Part shown: positions 26,303 through 35,900 of the stretch, piece after piece
How the letters are laid out: each line of letters starts with the position of its first letter
Numbering within the stretch: position 1 is the stretch's first letter
Source: CALMFG01 sp963674805
Lineage (GTDB): Bacteria > Bacillota > Clostridia > Christensenellales > CALMFG01
NCBI GenBank assembly: GCA_963674805.2
Contig: CAXXNY010000026.1
Span: 248,001 to 312,000 of the forward strand
Length of the DNA stretch: 64,000 nucleotides
Reading direction: 5' to 3'
Position numbers and translations under genes: made by a program
Notes under the pieces: generated by a model
Told to the model about the DNA's origin: nothing
Database searches by the model: none
Seen by the model: the letters and a program-made list of their open reading frames with translations, nothing else

Positions 26303-26461
26303 TTACTCAAGTTCAAATGCATCCTTTGGTGCGCCGCAGAGCGGGCAAACCCAATCTTCACTGACTTCAGAGAAAGGTGTTCCGGGTGCGACACCATTAT
26401 CCGGATCGCCGACTTCAGGGTCATACACATAACCACATACCGTGCAAACGTATTTTTCCAT
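26303..26461 (-). CDS. Rubredoxin
   Basis: One-electron carrier with a mononuclear iron site. The 52-residue protein has the two knuckles CTVCGYVYDP and CPLCGAPKDAFE separated by the normal stretch containing DPDNGVAPGT. It begins MEKYVC, and an AAAGGAGA site lies upstream of the ATG. The next gene on the same strand encodes a DUF1858 redox protein, so both may serve reductive detoxification or electron transfer in an anaerobe. Confidence 0.95.
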   Translation of the reverse strand: MEKYVCTVCGYVYDPEVGDPDNGVAPGTPFSEVSEDWVCPLCGAPKDAFELE

Positions 26462-26499
26462 CTGTTTCTCCTTTAGTATATTTTTGATTCGCTTAAGAT

Positions 26500-26697
26500 T
26501 TAAGCAAAATATTCATTCAGCTTTTCGACCAGATCATCCACGCTGATACCGTGTACCGCGCTTGCCTGTTCCAGTGTTTCGCCGGAAGCAGACGGGCATC
26601 CGATGCAGTGCATACCGAATTCAAAAAAAATCGGCGCACAATTAATATCGCATTCGATCACCTGACGGATCGTCATTTCCTTTGTTATTTTATCCAT
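26500..26697 (-). CDS. DUF1858 (hybrid-cluster-associated disulfide) protein
   Basis: The 65-residue protein carries FFEFGMHCIGCPSASGETLEQA, where the CxGC pair is the signature of this small family, often near hybrid cluster proteins or ferredoxins. The role is not established; the paired cysteines suggest redox sensing or electron transfer. No signal peptide is seen. It lies between a rubredoxin gene and a zinc-ribbon membrane protein gene, all on the minus strand. Confidence 0.88.
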   Translation of the reverse strand: MDKITKEMTIRQVIECDINCAPIFFEFGMHCIGCPSASGETLEQASAVHGISVDDLVEKLNEYFA

Positions 26698-26728
26698 TCC
26701 TAGGCTCCTTTATTACTTGATCTTTTTA

Positions 26729-27115
26729 TTATGTTTTTCTGATAAAAATCTCACCGCATTTGGTACATTTCACCTTTACCGTTCCCTTATACTTCGGCAC
26801 GCGCAGCTTCTGCCTGCACTTGGGGCACTTAAAAATGCGGTAGAACTTTCTTTCATTATACCGTATTTTCCATTTTTGAAAAGGTCTTTTTACCTGATGC
26901 CATATTTTCAAAAACGCAATGTTCTCTTTTCTCCGCTGCACCAGATTCTTAGAAAACATCCTGAACAGCGCGAATCCCAGTATCAGCCACGCGATCGTTG
27001 TAAATACCCAGTGATGAATCAAGCCGAATGGCAACGCGATAATCATCAGAAACAGTCCAAACTGGTCTTGTCCGTTCCGCCCTGCGAAGAATTGCTGCAA
27101 TTTATACCTGAACAT
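26729..27115 (-). CDS. Small membrane protein with C-terminal zinc ribbon
   Basis: I recognise no named family. The 128-residue product has two close hydrophobic segments (about 20-50), a very basic middle (RMFSKNLVQRRKENIAF, KRPFQKWKIRYNERKF), and a C-terminal zinc ribbon with CPKCRQKL and CTKCGEIF. The domain order suggests a membrane-linked nucleic-acid or protein-binding module. It lies 25 bases past the homocysteine gene set and may share its transcript. Confidence 0.7.
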   Translation of the reverse strand: MFRYKLQQFFAGRNGQDQFGLFLMIIALPFGLIHHWVFTTIAWLILGFALFRMFSKNLVQRRKENIAFLKIWHQVKRPFQKWKIRYNERKFYRIFKCPKCRQKLRVPKYKGTVKVKCTKCGEIFIRKT

Positions 27116-27140
27116 GTATCTGCTTCACTCCTAAAACCCA

Positions 27141-27881
27141 TTATTGCGTTGTAACCGGAACCAGTTTGATATCGCCGATTGCCGCGATTTTATCTCCCAA
27201 TACTGCAACCGCCCCGGTGATGCCTTTAACGGCGCTGATGTTTTCTACCGCGCGTTTTAAATCTGATTCGGTTTGTATGCTGTTTCCTAATCGTGTTGCA
27301 CACGCATCAGCCAGCAGGACATCACGACTGACACACAGTGCCATATCCGCTTTGCCAAAGCTTTTTGAATGGCCGAAAGTACCGGCCGACGTGCATATGC
27401 CGACGGGTGCTTTTGCATCCTCAACCAAGAGCCCGATCTTCATGCTGAGCGGTGAATCGCCCGCATAAAGCGCCACTGTCCGTGCAAACGCCGATTGAAT
27501 CAGGATGTCCCCTCCGTTTTCGGCGATAAACTCATCCGTATCGCTTCGAGCCGCTTCAAAAGCCGCAAAGCAGAAAGCACCGGCAACCGCCGCCATCGGC
27601 CCGACATCCGCAGCCTCGGCTGCGGCGCACATCATAGAAACAATATCTCTGCTTTTTTTATTATAACGGATTGGACGCAGCGAATCTCGAAATTTCGGAT
27701 TGTTTTCAATCTGTTCATCTAAAATTCGCCGCGTGTTTACAACCGCTTCGTATATCTGACCGGACAGGTTTTTCTCGGAGCCGATCATCAGATCGGTCTC
27801 TTTATACTGGACGCGGTAGAAACTCAAATCCGCCGCTTTGACTTTGTTCCGGTATAAATCTCGGTTCTGATAGACGTCCAT
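27141..27881 (-). CDS. UPF0280 (COG2122) protein, homocysteine synthesis set
   Basis: An ApbE-like protein of 246 residues. Family members in methanogens are one of three proteins needed for a trans-sulfuration-independent route from aspartate semialdehyde to homocysteine. Here the gene follows the COG1900 and NIL-ferredoxin genes on one strand, the same trio. Visible features are AGAFCFAAFEAARSDTDEFI, VENGGDIL-like ENGGDILIQS, and GICTSAGTFGHSKSFGKADMALC. The ribosome site before the ATG is poor, so the start is uncertain. The exact chemistry is not known to me. Confidence 0.85.
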   Translation of the reverse strand: MDVYQNRDLYRNKVKAADLSFYRVQYKETDLMIGSEKNLSGQIYEAVVNTRRILDEQIENNPKFRDSLRPIRYNKKSRDIVSMMCAAAEAADVGPMAAVAGAFCFAAFEAARSDTDEFIAENGGDILIQSAFARTVALYAGDSPLSMKIGLLVEDAKAPVGICTSAGTFGHSKSFGKADMALCVSRDVLLADACATRLGNSIQTESDLKRAVENISAVKGITGAVAVLGDKIAAIGDIKLVPVTTQ

Positions 27882-27887
27882 TATGGT

Positions 27888-28304
27888 TTAAGGTTCATCG
27901 TCAAAGAACGTGATGGCTCGCACCGGGCAGGCCCGTACGCAGTGTCCGCACAGCAGGCACTTTTCCATATCGAATTCCAGTTTGAAATCCGGTGCTTCCA
28001 TTGTCAGCGCTTTGGAAGGGCATACACCCACGCAGGCGCCGCATTCCACACACCGGTCCTCATAGCGGATAACACTGTCGGTAAAAACGATGACTTCCAG
28101 CCCTGCGTCATTCAGGTATTTCAATGCCGCGTTCACGTTTTCATCTTCACCGGAAAGTTCCATCGTCATTCTGCCTTTCTTTCCGCCGGAAATCGAGGCT
28201 TTCAATATATTCACGACGATATCGTAGACCTTAATCAGGTTCGTAATAAACGGCTGATCCGTTACTTCGGGAGGAAACCGTAATGTGATTTTCTTTTTAA
28301 TCAT
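27888..28304 (-). CDS. NIL domain / 2x4Fe-4S ferredoxin, homocysteine synthesis set
   Basis: The 138-residue protein has an N-terminal NIL domain (about 1-75) and two [4Fe-4S] motifs, CVECGACVGVCPSKALTM and CLLCGHCVRACPVRAITF. It probably supplies electrons or sulfur handling for homocysteine formation with its COG1900 neighbour. The ATG at 28304 (MIKKKI) is preferred: AGGAG is ten bases upstream, whereas the earlier GTG at 28313 is one base from it. Only five bases separate it from the upstream gene, so the two are surely co-transcribed. Confidence 0.9.
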   Translation of the reverse strand: MIKKKITLRFPPEVTDQPFITNLIKVYDIVVNILKASISGGKKGRMTMELSGEDENVNAALKYLNDAGLEVIVFTDSVIRYEDRCVECGACVGVCPSKALTMEAPDFKLEFDMEKCLLCGHCVRACPVRAITFFDDEP

Positions 28305-28309
28305 TCCGT

Positions 28310-29461
28310 TCACTCTCCTATCGTCGCCATTTTTTTAAACTGGTCACGGTGCGGCAGGGGTGCAACCGGCTGAGTCAGCAGAAACTCCCCGCTCTTGACC
28401 TGTTGCTTAATCAGTCCCGCAATCTTGCGCGCCTTGTCAATACTGGACAGCGATGCTGTTTTGGTCATCTTGCCGTTTAGGTCAATACTTCCGCTCCGAA
28501 GCTCGGCATATGTCACCTTGCGGATCTCAGGTTTGCTCAGTTTGCCCAGACCATAATCATACACATAGGTGAAGAGTTCTTCATCGGACTTGGCCAGCTG
28601 GGCCATTAAGTCTTCATCCAGCACCGGAATCGGAATGCCCATGCCGATGAAAATCGTCGTGCCGTATTTCTCCATCACGGCCGCACGGATGAACTCACTG
28701 CTCATCTGCTTCATGTCGCCGATCAGCGCCAGCGTATAACCGGCATACCGCTCTTCCCCGTCTTTATTTTCATAGTTGTTGATTGCCTGCGTGCCTTCCC
28801 ACGCCACATAGCCGATCGCGCCGCCGAAAAAGACGCGCGTTCCGATGCCGATGGTGCGCAGCTGCGGATCTTTTAACAGCGGTGACAGCTGTCCGGATGT
28901 GGAGTACATCACGTTGCCGTAATCGGGCAGCAATCCGCCCATATAAGTATATTTGATCCGGTTGGTCGAATTGGTCGCCGCCGCATAGTTCTGATATGCG
29001 TTTCTCGGATTAAACATATAGGCCTGGTTCAGCGTTTCAAGCGACACTTTCGCTTTAATCCGCCGGTTCGGGTAGCAGTCCGTCGGATACCCTTTTGCGG
29101 TCAAGATAAGTTCTTTGCCGTTGAGCAGGTCTTCGATCACATGCGCGCCGCCGTATTCGATGCCGCGGTCAAGCGAAGGTTCGGTCGCACCGATATAGGT
29201 ATCAACCGCCGCAAGTCCGCCCGAGGCGGGAACCCCGTTGATTTCAATTTGGGCCATCTTAATCGGCGGATCCGAATGCCCGAAGTTCAGGAACGCACCC
29301 GAAGAACACATGGGCCCGAATGTTGCTGTGGTCACCACGTCGATTTCTTTTGCGAGTTCACTGATTGATTTCTCTTTTGCCATTGCGGCGACTTCCTCGG
29401 CGGTGAAAACGACCGCCGTGCCGCTTTTTATTTTCTCATTGATTTCTTCAAATGTTTTCAA
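28310..29461 (-). CDS. COG1900 (DUF39) homocysteine biosynthesis protein
   Basis: Homolog of the methanogen protein that, with an NIL-ferredoxin, is needed to make homocysteine from aspartate semialdehyde and sulfide. The 383-residue product has the conserved CSSGAFLNFGHSDPPIKM (residues about 52-69) and FGGAIGYVAWEGTQA. It starts the three-gene set COG1900, NIL-ferredoxin, COG2122. No CBS pair is seen at the C-terminus, in contrast to some archaeal versions. The presence of the set suggests that the organism does not rely on cystathionine or O-acyl-homoserine for this step, but such genes could be outside the window. Confidence 0.9.
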   Translation of the reverse strand: MKTFEEINEKIKSGTAVVFTAEEVAAMAKEKSISELAKEIDVVTTATFGPMCSSGAFLNFGHSDPPIKMAQIEINGVPASGGLAAVDTYIGATEPSLDRGIEYGGAHVIEDLLNGKELILTAKGYPTDCYPNRRIKAKVSLETLNQAYMFNPRNAYQNYAAATNSTNRIKYTYMGGLLPDYGNVMYSTSGQLSPLLKDPQLRTIGIGTRVFFGGAIGYVAWEGTQAINNYENKDGEERYAGYTLALIGDMKQMSSEFIRAAVMEKYGTTIFIGMGIPIPVLDEDLMAQLAKSDEELFTYVYDYGLGKLSKPEIRKVTYAELRSGSIDLNGKMTKTASLSSIDKARKIAGLIKQQVKSGEFLLTQPVAPLPHRDQFKKMATIGE

Positions 29462-29495
29462 AGCTTTTCCTCCTGAATTTTCATGAAACAGATAC

Positions 29496-29858
29496 CTACG
29501 CCCGTTTCACTTCCATCCAGTAGCCGTCAGGATCGACGACGAAATATACCCCCATATCTTTGTTTTCATAACAGATACAGCCCATTGCCTTATGGCGCTG
29601 ATGGCTCTTTTCAAAATCGTCCGCGGCAAAGCACAGATGCGATTCGTTGCTGCCAAGGTCATATGGCTCGTTGACATCCCTGAGCCACGTGAGTTCCATC
29701 AGAAAGTCACCTTTCGGCGCCTTTAAAAACGTCAGCTTAAAACTTTTATCTGACGCTTCTTTGGTCTTAATGGGTTCCATGTCAAACGCCTCTTTATAAA
29801 AAGCGATGCTTTTTTCTAAATCGAGTACATTGATGTTGGCATGTACAATTTCAAACAT
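29496..29858 (-). CDS. VOC / glyoxalase-like protein
   Basis: Vicinal-oxygen-chelate fold protein of 120 residues, close in form to lactoylglutathione lyase: it begins FEIVHANINVLDLEKSIAFY with the first metal His, has ESHLCFAADDFEKSH in the middle, and VYFVVDPDGYWMEV with the last Glu. These are the expected metal ligands. Whether the substrate is methylglyoxal hemithioacetal is not shown. It lies between the COG1900 gene and an MBL-fold gene on the minus strand. Confidence 0.85.
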   Translation of the reverse strand: MFEIVHANINVLDLEKSIAFYKEAFDMEPIKTKEASDKSFKLTFLKAPKGDFLMELTWLRDVNEPYDLGSNESHLCFAADDFEKSHQRHKAMGCICYENKDMGVYFVVDPDGYWMEVKRA

Positions 29859-29876
29859 TTAATTCTCCTTCTGATG

Positions 29877-30611
29877 TCAGATCAGGCGAAGCGTATCCCC
29901 CCGCTTCTTAATATCCCATATCATCACATCTTTATATATATTTTTTGCCTTAAACGCCGCAATTTTATCAAATTTATTTTGAAAATGCATCGGGATAAAC
30001 ACCTGCGGCTCAAAGGCTTTGATCACATGTTTGGCTCCCAAATCACCGTCTTTACCCATTCGGTAATCAACGGGAAAAAACATTATGTTGATATTATAGT
30101 CGTCAGTGATTATTCGTTCAAGCTTATTTAGAAAATCCGCTTCGGCTTGACTGATAAACGCTTCATCCGCTTCTTCCTTCCAGTGCCAGTAGTTTAAATC
30201 GCCTGCATGGAAGATGGTAAGACCCTCCGCTTCGGCCATAAATGAGATGCCGATATCGGTTGATCCGAATGCTTTTACTTTTATATTTCCGTCGCTGTAT
30301 ACCTCTTCTTCTTTCATAAAGACGATATCGTTCAAACCCTCATGCCCTGCCGCACGAATCCCCTCATCAAACAAATAGATGATATTGGGGTTGACTGATC
30401 TCCAATCCAGTACACAGCGGTTATAATGGTCGCCGTGGCTGTGGCTGACGAACACATAGACCGACTCGTGCGCTCTCAGCGTCTTTTCATCCATCACGCC
30501 GTTTTCTATACTGCGCGGGCCTGATGCGGAATCATGATAGTAATCGAATATGAGTGTTGTATGATCCATCACCACACAAAATCCGCTGTTGTCAAGATAA
30601 TAAATTTGCAT
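29877..30611 (-). CDS. Metallo-beta-lactamase-fold hydrolase
   Basis: The 244-residue protein shows HSHGDHYNRC (motif 2, HxHxDH), HAGDLNYWHW (motif 4), and IPMHFQNK near the C-terminus, and belongs to the UlaG-like part of the superfamily. It should bind two metal ions, but the substrate is not evident. No signal peptide is seen. It may be co-transcribed with the VOC gene 18 bases downstream. Confidence 0.85.
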   Translation of the reverse strand: MQIYYLDNSGFCVVMDHTTLIFDYYHDSASGPRSIENGVMDEKTLRAHESVYVFVSHSHGDHYNRCVLDWRSVNPNIIYLFDEGIRAAGHEGLNDIVFMKEEEVYSDGNIKVKAFGSTDIGISFMAEAEGLTIFHAGDLNYWHWKEEADEAFISQAEADFLNKLERIITDDYNINIMFFPVDYRMGKDGDLGAKHVIKAFEPQVFIPMHFQNKFDKIAAFKAKNIYKDVMIWDIKKRGDTLRLI

Positions 30612-30671
30612 CCTAATCCCTTACTCCCAGCTTATAACATACTGCTTTACTGGGTATTATAACGCCGGATG

Positions 30672-30704
30672 AAAAAAAAGCAAAGAAATGATTTCTCTGC
30701 TTTG
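30672..30704 (-). terminator. Terminator of the CotH-VTC-DUF4956 operon
   Basis: On the minus strand AAAGCAgAGAAAT and ATTTCTtTGCTTT form a long stem followed by eight T. It is some 25 bases past the DUF4956 stop. Confidence 0.8.
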
Positions 30705-30730
30705 AAAATCTGTTATGATTTTTACCGCTT

Positions 30731-31423
30731 TTAGCCCACAACATCTCCGGCATAACTGATCAGGGATGCATCATGGACACCGTCGATACCGGCAAGCGTT
30801 TCCACCACAGCGAAATCGGATTCTTTAACGCCCATTTCTATGGTCAGTTCGATCAGCCCGTTGCTGACCGTCTTGGATTTCAGCTTACCCTGCGGCATCT
30901 TTCTCAGCAGGTTTTGCACATCGCTCTTTGCGCGATCCTCAAAGCTCAATATTAATAAATACGGCCGTTCTTTTCTAAACTTAAACAGCGAAGTCAGCAT
31001 CATCAGCGCCGCGATAATCAAAACGCCGATCGCCGCTACCGAATACAGCCGGGCGCCCAGTGTCAGACCGGTCGCGATACCCCAGAACATGAAGATTGTG
31101 TCCATCGGCTCTTTTACCGCAGTTCTGAAACGGACGATAGACAGCGCGCCAACCGCACCCAGCGACAGCACGACGTTTGTCGTGATCGGCATGATAATCA
31201 TCGTTGTCACCATGGTAATCATAATGAGCGATGCCGCAAAGTTCTTAGAGAACATGACGCCGGAAAATGTCCGTTTATAGATCCAATAAATAATGACGCC
31301 GAAAACAAACGATAACGCCAATGTCACCAGTACAGTCTCTATCGACAGCTCCGCGGACAGCTGAAAGTTTTCAAGCACACTTTTTTTAATCACATCTTGT
31401 GTAGAAGTCATACGTTTCACCAT
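30731..31423 (-). CDS. DUF4956 membrane protein
   Basis: Four membrane segments occupy the N-terminal 140 residues (about 24-44, 57-77, 79-95, 116-140), with RFRTAVKEPMDTIFMFWGIATGL in a conserved loop, followed by a cytoplasmic domain of about 90 residues. The family regularly accompanies VTC-type polyphosphate polymerases and CotH kinases in Clostridia, as here, and is thought to act with them, though the role is not defined. AAGGA lies close to the first ATG; M5 is an alternative start. 230 residues. Confidence 0.9.
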   Translation of the reverse strand: MVKRMTSTQDVIKKSVLENFQLSAELSIETVLVTLALSFVFGVIIYWIYKRTFSGVMFSKNFAASLIMITMVTTMIIMPITTNVVLSLGAVGALSIVRFRTAVKEPMDTIFMFWGIATGLTLGARLYSVAAIGVLIIAALMMLTSLFKFRKERPYLLILSFEDRAKSDVQNLLRKMPQGKLKSKTVSNGLIELTIEMGVKESDFAVVETLAGIDGVHDASLISYAGDVVG

Positions 31424-31463
31424 TTCCTTCTTATTAATTTTCTCAATCCATTGTTATATCAGA

Positions 31464-32912
31464 TTAGGTTTCAAATTTTCTGCACAGCGTATATTTTGAG
31501 ATTGCCGAACGCTGCGACGCAATCGCCGTATTCAGCACACCGATGATATAATCCGGCAGGCCCTTCTGGAACTTGATTTCCAGAACCACCGTTCCGGGCG
31601 GGAGCACAGTTGCCAGCGGCACATTCGGATCAAAGATGCTGGTTGCATACCGACCGGATTTTACCACTTTGTCAAAGGTCACCCTTAAGTTCTTGATCGG
31701 ATGCACATACGCTTCGCGGACATAATCCACGATGACGGCGGGCTTCAGGTTTTTGGTTTTAATCTCATAATAGAAATCCTTTGCCACCTGCTCCTGTTTC
31801 TTTAAAAGAAACTCAATATCCCCGTCGATTATTTTATCATATTCTTCACGCGAAAGAACCAGATTGTCTTTCGAGATATAGTCTTTCGTTTTGTTTTTGC
31901 GCTCCAGACGGATAAAATCATCTTTCAGCCCATAAATACGGATCCGGTATTTTCGACGGCTTTCAACGCCGCTCAGTTTATCCATCAGCGCTGTGTTCTT
32001 ATAATCGTCAAAATACAGCGACCGGATATAATAATCCCCGTTTTCGCCCGAGTTCCCATCATGCTTTAACAAGCAGTTCAGTGAGTTGCGAAGCAGGTAA
32101 TAATCCGCTTCCGAGATATAATATTTCAGTTCGTGGCGGAAGATACGTTCTTCCTGGTTCTCGCTGTTATATGTCTTAGACGGCAGACTGTCGTCCAGCT
32201 CACTGGTGGTTCCGCGCTTCATCGCATGACGCGCTGGTGCACTGCTGATGCTCCTGACGCTGACACCCTGCATCACCGCTTCTTTGGCAAGCGTGGTTTC
32301 GTCATATTCCTGTACCGGCTGTCCCTTTGTTTTCAGCATTGGGCGCGACGCGGTTTCTTCAGGTCTAATCTGCGCCTGTATTGTTTCGGGTTCCGCCCAT
32401 GTTTCTGGCGCACCTTTCCGCTGTTTTTTAATCACCTTTGCGGACTCCGGAACAACCTTAGGCACCGGTGTTTCCGCTTCGGCCGCGGCGCGTTTTTCTG
32501 CCTGTTTGTTGGTCAGCGGCACTTCTTCTGCCTGACTGCCCGCTTTCTTAATCACGGCTTTGGGCGGTTCCGGCTGTGCTGCTTTTTTTACGGCTTCAGA
32601 CTTTTCAGCTGCAACAGGCGTCTCCGCAACATCCGGCTTAAAGGCGGTTTTGCCTTCCTTTACCTGAATCCGTGGTTTTTCTTCAGCGGGTTCTCCGCGC
32701 CACAGGCGTTCACGCTCCTGTTTTTTCTGTTTACGCTTTTCCCGCTCATCGGCAAGCATCTCCTCCACATGGGATTTCGCTTCCTCAGCCCTGACTCCGG
32801 ACCGGATTTTCTCGCGCTTTTCGCGCGCTTCCGGAGAATAATATGCTTTTTCGGCTCTTTTTTTCGCAAAGTAACCGGAGTCTTTTATTTCAATGTCTTT
32901 ATTTTTTACCAT
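31464..32912 (-). CDS. VTC-domain polyphosphate polymerase with long charged N-terminus
   Basis: The C-terminal half (about 245-480) is a VTC domain: RHELKYYISEADYYLL, RSLYFDDYKNTAL, RRKYRIRIYG, IRLERKNKTK and a late Lys/Glu-rich VVLEIKFQKG provide the basic tunnel and metal-binding residues. The yeast VTC4 protein makes polyphosphate from ATP. The N-terminal half (about 1-235) is a Lys/Glu/Ala/Pro-rich sequence with no hydrophobic core, likely disordered, which is longer than in the usual bacterial members. It lies between a CotH kinase and a DUF4956 gene on one operon, ten bases past the CotH stop, with GAGG before the ATG. Confidence 0.88.
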   Translation of the reverse strand: MVKNKDIEIKDSGYFAKKRAEKAYYSPEAREKREKIRSGVRAEEAKSHVEEMLADEREKRKQKKQERERLWRGEPAEEKPRIQVKEGKTAFKPDVAETPVAAEKSEAVKKAAQPEPPKAVIKKAGSQAEEVPLTNKQAEKRAAAEAETPVPKVVPESAKVIKKQRKGAPETWAEPETIQAQIRPEETASRPMLKTKGQPVQEYDETTLAKEAVMQGVSVRSISSAPARHAMKRGTTSELDDSLPSKTYNSENQEERIFRHELKYYISEADYYLLRNSLNCLLKHDGNSGENGDYYIRSLYFDDYKNTALMDKLSGVESRRKYRIRIYGLKDDFIRLERKNKTKDYISKDNLVLSREEYDKIIDGDIEFLLKKQEQVAKDFYYEIKTKNLKPAVIVDYVREAYVHPIKNLRVTFDKVVKSGRYATSIFDPNVPLATVLPPGTVVLEIKFQKGLPDYIIGVLNTAIASQRSAISKYTLCRKFET

Positions 32913-32922
32913 GCGTTTTGCC

Positions 32923-35900
32923 TCATTCGCCGAATATCTCTAGCATTTCTTCATTCGAAATCTCCAGCGTTTCCTGCAGATATTTGACCGCATATGCCGG
33001 CCGGTTAATCAGGAAGTCTTCCATGCCCTGAATGTGCCGGTCAAACGCCGACGCCACCCAGTTATATGTATCGGCTTCGTTCTGAACTTCCGATGCGATG
33101 TTATTTTTCAATTCCTCAAGATGCGGGATCGCCACTTCCGGCGAAAACGTATTATTTAAATGATACGCATACCGCTCCAAAAACTCCCGTTTCCACTCCT
33201 CATTCTCCAACAACCCTCTCATGATGGATGTTGAGAACGTGTTGCCGGCGCCTGTACCGGTCGGACGAATGACTTCCTCAATATAGTTCCATGTATAGCG
33301 CTGGCGGGTTCCGTCGGCTTCCACCCACATGGCCCAGTCCATATCATATAACAGCCAGCGCCACTTTCCGTCATCCGAATTGACACGGTAGAACTTCCGG
33401 TTCCCGTCATCCGAGTTGACGAAGTATATTTCGGCAATGATCCAGTCCATAAAGTTATAAACATCCATCTGGCTCTTGACATACTCGTAGTTCTCCGCGA
33501 TGCCGATGTCGTTATCATCCATGAACTGTTCAAGTTCCTTATACTCTTTATTTGATCCGGCAAGCGCTATCCCGTTTCCTTTTAAGAAATCGATGTTCTC
33601 ATCCGGATTCGGCGCATAGCTGCGCGCCGCGGCATAGTATTTATTGCTTTTTTCTCTTAAATTGTAGATACCCCAGTACTTACCGTTCAGGTATAACACG
33701 CACTGGCGGTATGCCTGCACTTCAATGGTATCACTGTATTCTTCCATCAGGCTGGTCATGAAGATATCGCGAATCCGCGAAAATTTACAGTCCTGCCCGG
33801 ACTGGCGCGCCACGATGGTCTTATATTCCGTAAAGTCACGGCTCTCAAAGAACGGATATTCCATTGTCGTGTTGCCGTATTTGCCCCGAGCATAAATGGC
33901 AAACGATTTTTGCGGTTCATCCCGCGAATAAGACCCGAACAGCTGCAGTCCGATGTCCTGTACAAACACCTGCTCGCCGTCTACATAAAGCGAAAAGTTC
34001 GCAGGAACTTCCATATCCAGTTTTTTAAAGTTTGCGTTCGCAATCGCACTTCTGGCCCGTTCCCTGTCATTTGTGGTTTCAGGATCGCCGTCATCCGCTG
34101 TGTTATAGTCAAAAACCAGCACACCGTCGCCCATATCGATATACCGGCATCCGGCCAGCCGCTCGTCATTCGGGTCCACTCCACTGCCAAGCGCATATAT
34201 GCCGTTTTTTTCTCCCCACAGATAATCGGGGTCGGTTGTGATGGATATAATATCCACAGTATGCGCAACGCCGATCAGGTACGTTCCGGTTATCGTGGAT
34301 GACGCCATGCGCCCAGATTCCTGCGCCATTGCACGCACATTGACAGTGCTTTCGATCGTAATCGGGTTCTCATAGACCAGCGAATTACTGGTCGGCTTTG
34401 AGCCGTCAAGCGTATAATAGCAGACCGCGTCTTTGGGCACATCAATCTGCAGTTGCTGGGCCGTTTCATAAACACCCGGAGTCAGCTTAAACACCGGTTC
34501 CTTTGTATACCCAATCACCCCGCCGGTGTTCATCACGCCGGGGGTCGGAATCGGGAACACCAGAACATCATCGCTGTTCTGTCTGCCGACCGAAACGTTT
34601 CCGTCGATTTTATCGACATTGTAACGGTCGATTAAAACATCGGCGGCGTTGTATAACGCAACAATCTCGCCGTCAAGCGAGAGCGTAAAGTTCGTATTTA
34701 AATAGTTTTTTTTTAACTCTTCTTTGGTTTTGCCGCTTTCCCCAAGCCCGGACGCCTGAATGATTAAATATTCGCCCGCCCTGATTTCGATATCAGGAAA
34801 GCGCCACTTGCCCGGATTGCCGGTGTTGTCGGTCAGCCCGTATCCGTACAGGTTAACCGCCGAAGATCCGCGGTTATAAAGCTCGATCCAGTCATAATAC
34901 TCGCCGTTTGCTTCAACCGCATAAGCGTCATTTGAAAACACGACTTCATTGATGATCACATCGCCAAGCACCAGCGGATTCGCTTCGCGGAACCTTAAGT
35001 ATCCGTCTTCGGTATTCTCATAGCCCGGCGACGGCTGAGTGGTCGTTTCCCATTCATCCGAATACCCGCTTGTCGTCAGTATTCGGGCATACGCGTAATC
35101 CGACGGCAGTTCCTTAACCGTCAGCGTGTCCAGCGTCATGCCGGTCAAAGTTGAAATCACAATGGATTCCTCGTATGACGACAGCCGAAAATCGGTATGT
35201 ACGGATTCCGATGCATCCTTTGTCCGCGCGATATCCCCGGAAGCATAAAGCAGGTAATACGCGCCCGGCTTTAACTTGACATCCGGCATACGGAAGCTTA
35301 ACGGGTCGTTTAAATCATCCGATATATAATAATCACTTAAATTGATGGTATCTGCACTGTTATTATAAATTTCAATCCAATCCGGGTATTCACCGGTATT
35401 GTCTTTGACCATAGTCTGGTTGCCGGTCATCACCTCGGTGATAATCAGCTCCGGATTTTCGACCTTGCGGCTTTCTTTAAACGCTGCAAGCCCTGCCTCT
35501 GTGTTTTCAAATCCCGGTGTCGGTTCGGTGAAACGTGTCAGAGTTTCCGGGTCTGCCGCTTCCCTGCCGTACGACACATTGGTCGGTATGGCGTCAAGAT
35601 CAATACGGTCCAGTGTTGCCCCCGCACGATTGGATAATATAACGATATCGCCCTTTGAACTTAAGCGGAAGTTGGTATGCTGGTAAGGCGCATCAATTGT
35701 CGATATCCCTTTTCCGGAGGCAAACACCACCAGATACTCGCCCGCACCGATTGAAATATCGGGCAGTGCATATTTAATGGGCTCGGCTTCATCATCGCTG
35801 AGACCGAATCCGTATAAATTAATCTCTTTATCCGTCGGATTATAAAGCTCTATCCAGTCCGGAAAATCGCCGTCCTGATCGGGCAGAAATCCGGAATTGG

